Shown here: positions 61,064 through 64,000 of the stretch, in pieces
Layout: each line of letters opens with the position of its first letter
Numbering within the stretch: the first letter of the stretch is position 1
Assembly (NCBI GenBank): GCA_028281865.1
Contig: JANQJB010000017.1
Coordinates: forward strand, 1 to 64,000
Source: Marinagarivorans sp.
GTDB lineage: Bacteria > Pseudomonadota > Gammaproteobacteria > Pseudomonadales > Cellvibrionaceae
Length of the DNA stretch: 64,000 bases
Direction: 5' to 3'
Program-made: the position numbers and the translations under genes
Notes under the pieces: model-generated
Databases searched by the model: none
What the model was told of the DNA's origin: nothing
The model's input: only the letters and a program-made list of their open reading frames with translations

Positions 61064-63133
61064 CTACAAGCGTGCTTTTGCTTCCTGTTCCGTAACTAAA
61101 TTTTTTGTAATTCCAAGGCGATACCCGTAAATAACTGAATAAGCCAGAACATTTTGTACATAATGTCGCGTTTCTCGAAATGGGATCGTTTCAATCCACA
61201 CGTCGAAGGGCACAGCCTGAGAATTGTCGCTCAGCCAACGTTTAACACGATGTGGACCCGCGTTGTACGCAGCGGCAGCGAGGATGCGATTACCGTTATA
61301 TTTGCCGAGCAATTCGCTCAAGTATTGGCTTCCTATGCGCATATTGTTCTCGGCTTTAAATAAATCTTGTTTACGAAATTTTACCCCAGATTTTTGTGCT
61401 GTTTGACGTGCAGTGCTGGGTAATAACTGCATAAGGCCAAGCGCGCCAGCAGAAGATCGAGCCCCCTCATCAAATGCACTTTCTTGCCTGGCGATTGCGT
61501 ATATAAGAGTCGGGTCGAGCTGAGTATCTTTTGCGACGCGATTTACTTCTTCTTTATAGGCAAGAGGAAAACGCACGCTTAACTGGTTCCAAAGGTTTCC
61601 TGTGATCATCGCTTGAATACCTCCATTGTACCAGCCCCATTGTTTAGCCAGTTGGCCGGCGATGATTAACTCATCAGTGCTAAAGTCCTTCGACGTATGC
61701 AGCCATTCTGCTTTTGCTTCCACGGTGCTGCCCATTAGCCATAACTCATAGGCGCGTTTCATACCGCCTATACTGGCCACATAGTCCAGTTGTAATTGCG
61801 AAACGGCATGAGACGCATCTTCCAGTGAGTACGAGGTGCCGAGCCTATCGGCTGCTAAAAAGCCGTAAAAGCTACGGTTCTGAGCCAACTCGTTATAACT
61901 TTTTTTAATGCTGGTAGGGTCTTGAGCCAAACGCAGCTCCGCCAACGCGCGCGTACGCCAATAAACCCAGCGATCACGTTGCTGTTCTTTTTCTGGCAGT
62001 AGGTCGATGCCGCTGATCACGCGAATCCAGTCGAGCTCGCTCAAGCCATCGCGGATAATCTCTTCGACCACCTTGGTATCGCGTAACGAGTGCGAATAAC
62101 TCAACAGTCGTTGAGCATCTTCTCCGTAACCGTTGCGGGTTAAGTGACGAACGATGTGAATTTTGATGTCGCGCTGAGTGTATTCGGGGAACAGCTGTTG
62201 GGCCTCGTAAAGCTCCCAGTGTCTCATTGCCCTCTGCGGATCTTTGCGGGCTAATTTACGGATTCCATAAATAATAATGTCTTGAATTTCGGTGCGTTGT
62301 TCGCGAAATAAATCCGCTTTAGTAATCAGGTGAGGCCGTCGATCAACCTGGCGAAACAAATCGACATAGCGAAGATTTTCGTCGTTCATGGAGCGGGCGA
62401 TGTAGCCGGCTAAACTGCGCCGACTCGCACTCATCGCTTTGTTAAAGCGGCTCCATAATACCTCTTGAGTTAAGCCACCTTTGTTCTTCCAAAGCTTAAA
62501 TAACGCGTCACATGCGTCCGGCTGTGAACGTCCGACGTTCCATAATTCAGCGGTCTGTTCAAGTATTGCCTCGTTACCCGATATGTATTGCGCATATGTG
62601 CGTAGACAACGCATTCGCGTATTGCTGTATTCGCTGTTGTCGATGGCAACGAAATCGTCCCAACGTTTGCGACTGGCGAAAAATATTAACGCGTTATATC
62701 GCAGGCGCGAAGACAAAAAAGTATCCGGGTATTCGTTAAAAAAACTATCCAGCTTTTTTAGTGTGACTTTGGCTAAGTTCGAACGAATTTCCGCGTAGTC
62801 GAGATATTGCTTAAGAGGGTAGTCTTGCAGGTGTTGGTAGTGCTTAGCGTAGTCACTTGAATTATTTTTTGTAAGTGCTTCTTTTGCTCGTTGATAGTGA
62901 AAACGTTGACTTTCCAGTTTTAACGCTTCGGTTGATTTGGCAAAAACTGTTTCATTGGGCGCCGTTGCCAGTGGTTGCGCAAACGCAGCGATGGGCAAGA
63001 GCGAAATGAAGAACGCAATACTCAGGGTAGTAAAAAAACTTAGATTAAAAAAATAGGACGCAGATGGACACCCCGTTCGAAAATGAATAACGGGAGCAGC
63101 GATTTTATGTAAGTGTCGCTCTACCAAAAACAT
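61064..63133 (-). CDS. slt: soluble lytic murein transglycosylase
   Basis: A 689-residue periplasmic enzyme that cleaves peptidoglycan to 1,6-anhydro-muropeptides. An N-terminal signal segment (about residues 30-52, cut after AFA) leads to the long helical superhelix (U and L domains), and the C-terminal SLT domain starts near residue 525: IYAIARQESAFDEGARSSAG with the catalytic Glu, ALGLMQLLPSTAR, and AAAAYNAGPHRVKRWL. The length and domain order match Slt70. The predicted start leaves ~28 residues before the hydrophobic stretch, longer than usual, so a later start is possible. Confidence 0.92.
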   Translation of the reverse strand: MFLVERHLHKIAAPVIHFRTGCPSASYFFNLSFFTTLSIAFFISLLPIAAFAQPLATAPNETVFAKSTEALKLESQRFHYQRAKEALTKNNSSDYAKHYQHLQDYPLKQYLDYAEIRSNLAKVTLKKLDSFFNEYPDTFLSSRLRYNALIFFASRKRWDDFVAIDNSEYSNTRMRCLRTYAQYISGNEAILEQTAELWNVGRSQPDACDALFKLWKNKGGLTQEVLWSRFNKAMSASRRSLAGYIARSMNDENLRYVDLFRQVDRRPHLITKADLFREQRTEIQDIIIYGIRKLARKDPQRAMRHWELYEAQQLFPEYTQRDIKIHIVRHLTRNGYGEDAQRLLSYSHSLRDTKVVEEIIRDGLSELDWIRVISGIDLLPEKEQQRDRWVYWRTRALAELRLAQDPTSIKKSYNELAQNRSFYGFLAADRLGTSYSLEDASHAVSQLQLDYVASIGGMKRAYELWLMGSTVEAKAEWLHTSKDFSTDELIIAGQLAKQWGWYNGGIQAMITGNLWNQLSVRFPLAYKEEVNRVAKDTQLDPTLIYAIARQESAFDEGARSSAGALGLMQLLPSTARQTAQKSGVKFRKQDLFKAENNMRIGSQYLSELLGKYNGNRILAAAAYNAGPHRVKRWLSDNSQAVPFDVWIETIPFRETRHYVQNVLAYSVIYGYRLGITKNLVTEQEAKARL

Positions 63134-63250
63134 AACATCTAAATGGAGAATCTATACATTTAACTGTAGCATGTCGCAGCGAGAAATGGGTGTATTTATT
63201 GCGCCTGCTCCATTCGAGTGTCTTATAAAAAATCAGTTCCGAGTTATTTT

Positions 63251-64000
63251 ATGCTATTAAAAGTCGAAGCGCTGCATTTAAGTTATGGTCCGCAAGTACT
63301 TGCTGATGGTGTCGGATTCGGGCTTAATTCGAGTGATCGGATGTGTTTGGTCGGTCGTAATGGTGCAGGGAAATCGACATTGCTGAAGGCTATCGCAGGC
63401 CAAATTGAGCCGGAAGCCGGCCATATAAAAACAAATAATCAAAGCACTGTTGCGTACTTGTCGCAAGATTTGCCTGCCAGAGACGATGTGAATGTGTTTG
63501 ATTTTGTTGCCGGTGGCTTAGATGCCCTTGGCAAGGATCTGACAACATATCGCAAATTGTCGTGCGAAAATGACCCAGACTTACTGGCTCAATTAGCCGA
63601 AGTTCAAGCAAAAATAGAGGCGCAGGATGGCTGGAATTATCAAAATCGTATAGAACAAACGCTGTCGCGCTTGCAATTAACCGGTGAGCAAAACTTGGCG
63701 AGCTTGTCTGGCGGTATGCGGCGCCGCGTTGCGCTGGCAAGAGCCTTAGTCGTCGATCCGGAAATTTTGTTGCTGGATGAGCCGACAAACCATCTCGATA
63801 TTGAGAGCATTGAGTGGTTGGAGCAGGAGCTTATGCGGTTCTCAGGTGCGCTGATATTTATCACCCACGACCGCGCTTTTTTGGAGTCTGTGGCCACAAA
63901 AATTGCTGAGCTCGATCGTGGAGCACTTTCCGTTTGGGATGGTCATTACCCGAGTTTTTTAGAGCATAAAGCTAAACGCTTAGCGGACGAAGAGCGTCAC
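63251..64000 (+). CDS. uup: ABC-F ATPase Uup (5' part, cut by window end)
   Basis: The first 250 codons are present and the frame is open to the right edge of the window. The first ABC domain is complete: Walker A GRNGAGKST, signature LSGGMRRRVALARAL, Walker B ILLLDEPTNHLD and H-loop FITHDRAFLE, followed by the start of the ABC-F linker (FLEHKAKRLADEE). The GGMRRR-ALARAL signature and N-terminus are those of Uup, a ribosome- and DNA-linked ABC-F protein involved in transposon excision precision and translation. It is divergent from slt. Confidence 0.88.
   Translation, partial: MLLKVEALHLSYGPQVLADGVGFGLNSSDRMCLVGRNGAGKSTLLKAIAGQIEPEAGHIKTNNQSTVAYLSQDLPARDDVNVFDFVAGGLDALGKDLTTYRKLSCENDPDLLAQLAEVQAKIEAQDGWNYQNRIEQTLSRLQLTGEQNLASLSGGMRRRVALARALVVDPEILLLDEPTNHLDIESIEWLEQELMRFSGALIFITHDRAFLESVATKIAELDRGALSVWDGHYPSFLEHKAKRLADEERH

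Overview
The window looks like chromosomal DNA of a marine gammaproteobacterium, most plausibly of the Cellvibrionales (Teredinibacter/Saccharophagus-like). The reasons are the tig-clpP-clpX-lon-hupB-ppiD block, a FabY-type ketoacyl synthase beside fadBA, biosynthetic arginine decarboxylase, a DUF1552/DUF1592 pair, poly-Ser/Asn linkers after lipoprotein signals, and a PEP-CTERM relic. The assignment is an inference from gene content; no rRNA or other phylogenetic marker is present.

Region 1 (1-10.1 kb) is accessory DNA. At its left end, three short orphan genes each start 3-12 bases after an imperfect-palindromic site resembling an integron attC site (73-150, 865-923, 1538-1633), and there is a broken IS3 orfA joined to a SEC-C tail. 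From 3.7 to 10.0 kb a different, ~70-bp, A/T-cored palindromic repeat (five full copies, one half copy) separates five unrelated modules: a sulfatase, a DUF900 hydrolase, an orphan membrane protein, a two-gene DUF6610-like/membrane-protein pair, and cheD. This repeat-gene-repeat layout is the most unusual structure in the window.

Region 2 (10-24 kb) is mixed. It holds a lipoprotein, the DUF1592/DUF1552 pair, a signal peptidase I with the PEP-CTERM relic directly downstream, a double-psi-barrel-like lipoprotein, an M24 peptidase-like protein, a three-gene MacAB/DevABC-like export operon, a GNAT enzyme, a small secreted protein and an enoyl-CoA hydratase. A 29-bp palindromic motif at the left edge of the window recurs exactly at 24.35 kb.

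Region 3 (24-49.5 kb) is mostly core metabolism and proteostasis: an M16 presequence-protease-like enzyme, a diguanylate cyclase, speA, hpf, an AraC regulator divergent from fabY, an XRE-cupin regulator, fadBA, tRNA-Leu(TAG), then tig, clpP, clpX, lon (with a clear sigma-32 type promoter), hupB (with a consensus sigma-70 promoter), ppiD and murI.

Region 4 (49.5-64 kb) starts with an RND exporter / LolA-like / TetR / beta-barrel operon, whose promoter is overlaid by two TetR-type palindromes. It continues with a divergent PP2C phosphatase and FHA protein pair, a DUF5610-like gene behind a sigma-28 type promoter, and a small glutaredoxin-like protein. A four-domain Rieske/metallo-beta-lactamase/SCP2-like/DUF1858-like protein, a CheZ-like protein, slt and the 5' part of an ABC-F gene (uup) complete the window. 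The DUF5610-like gene, the CheZ-like gene and the lone cheD hint at motility and chemotaxis functions scattered outside the main che cluster.
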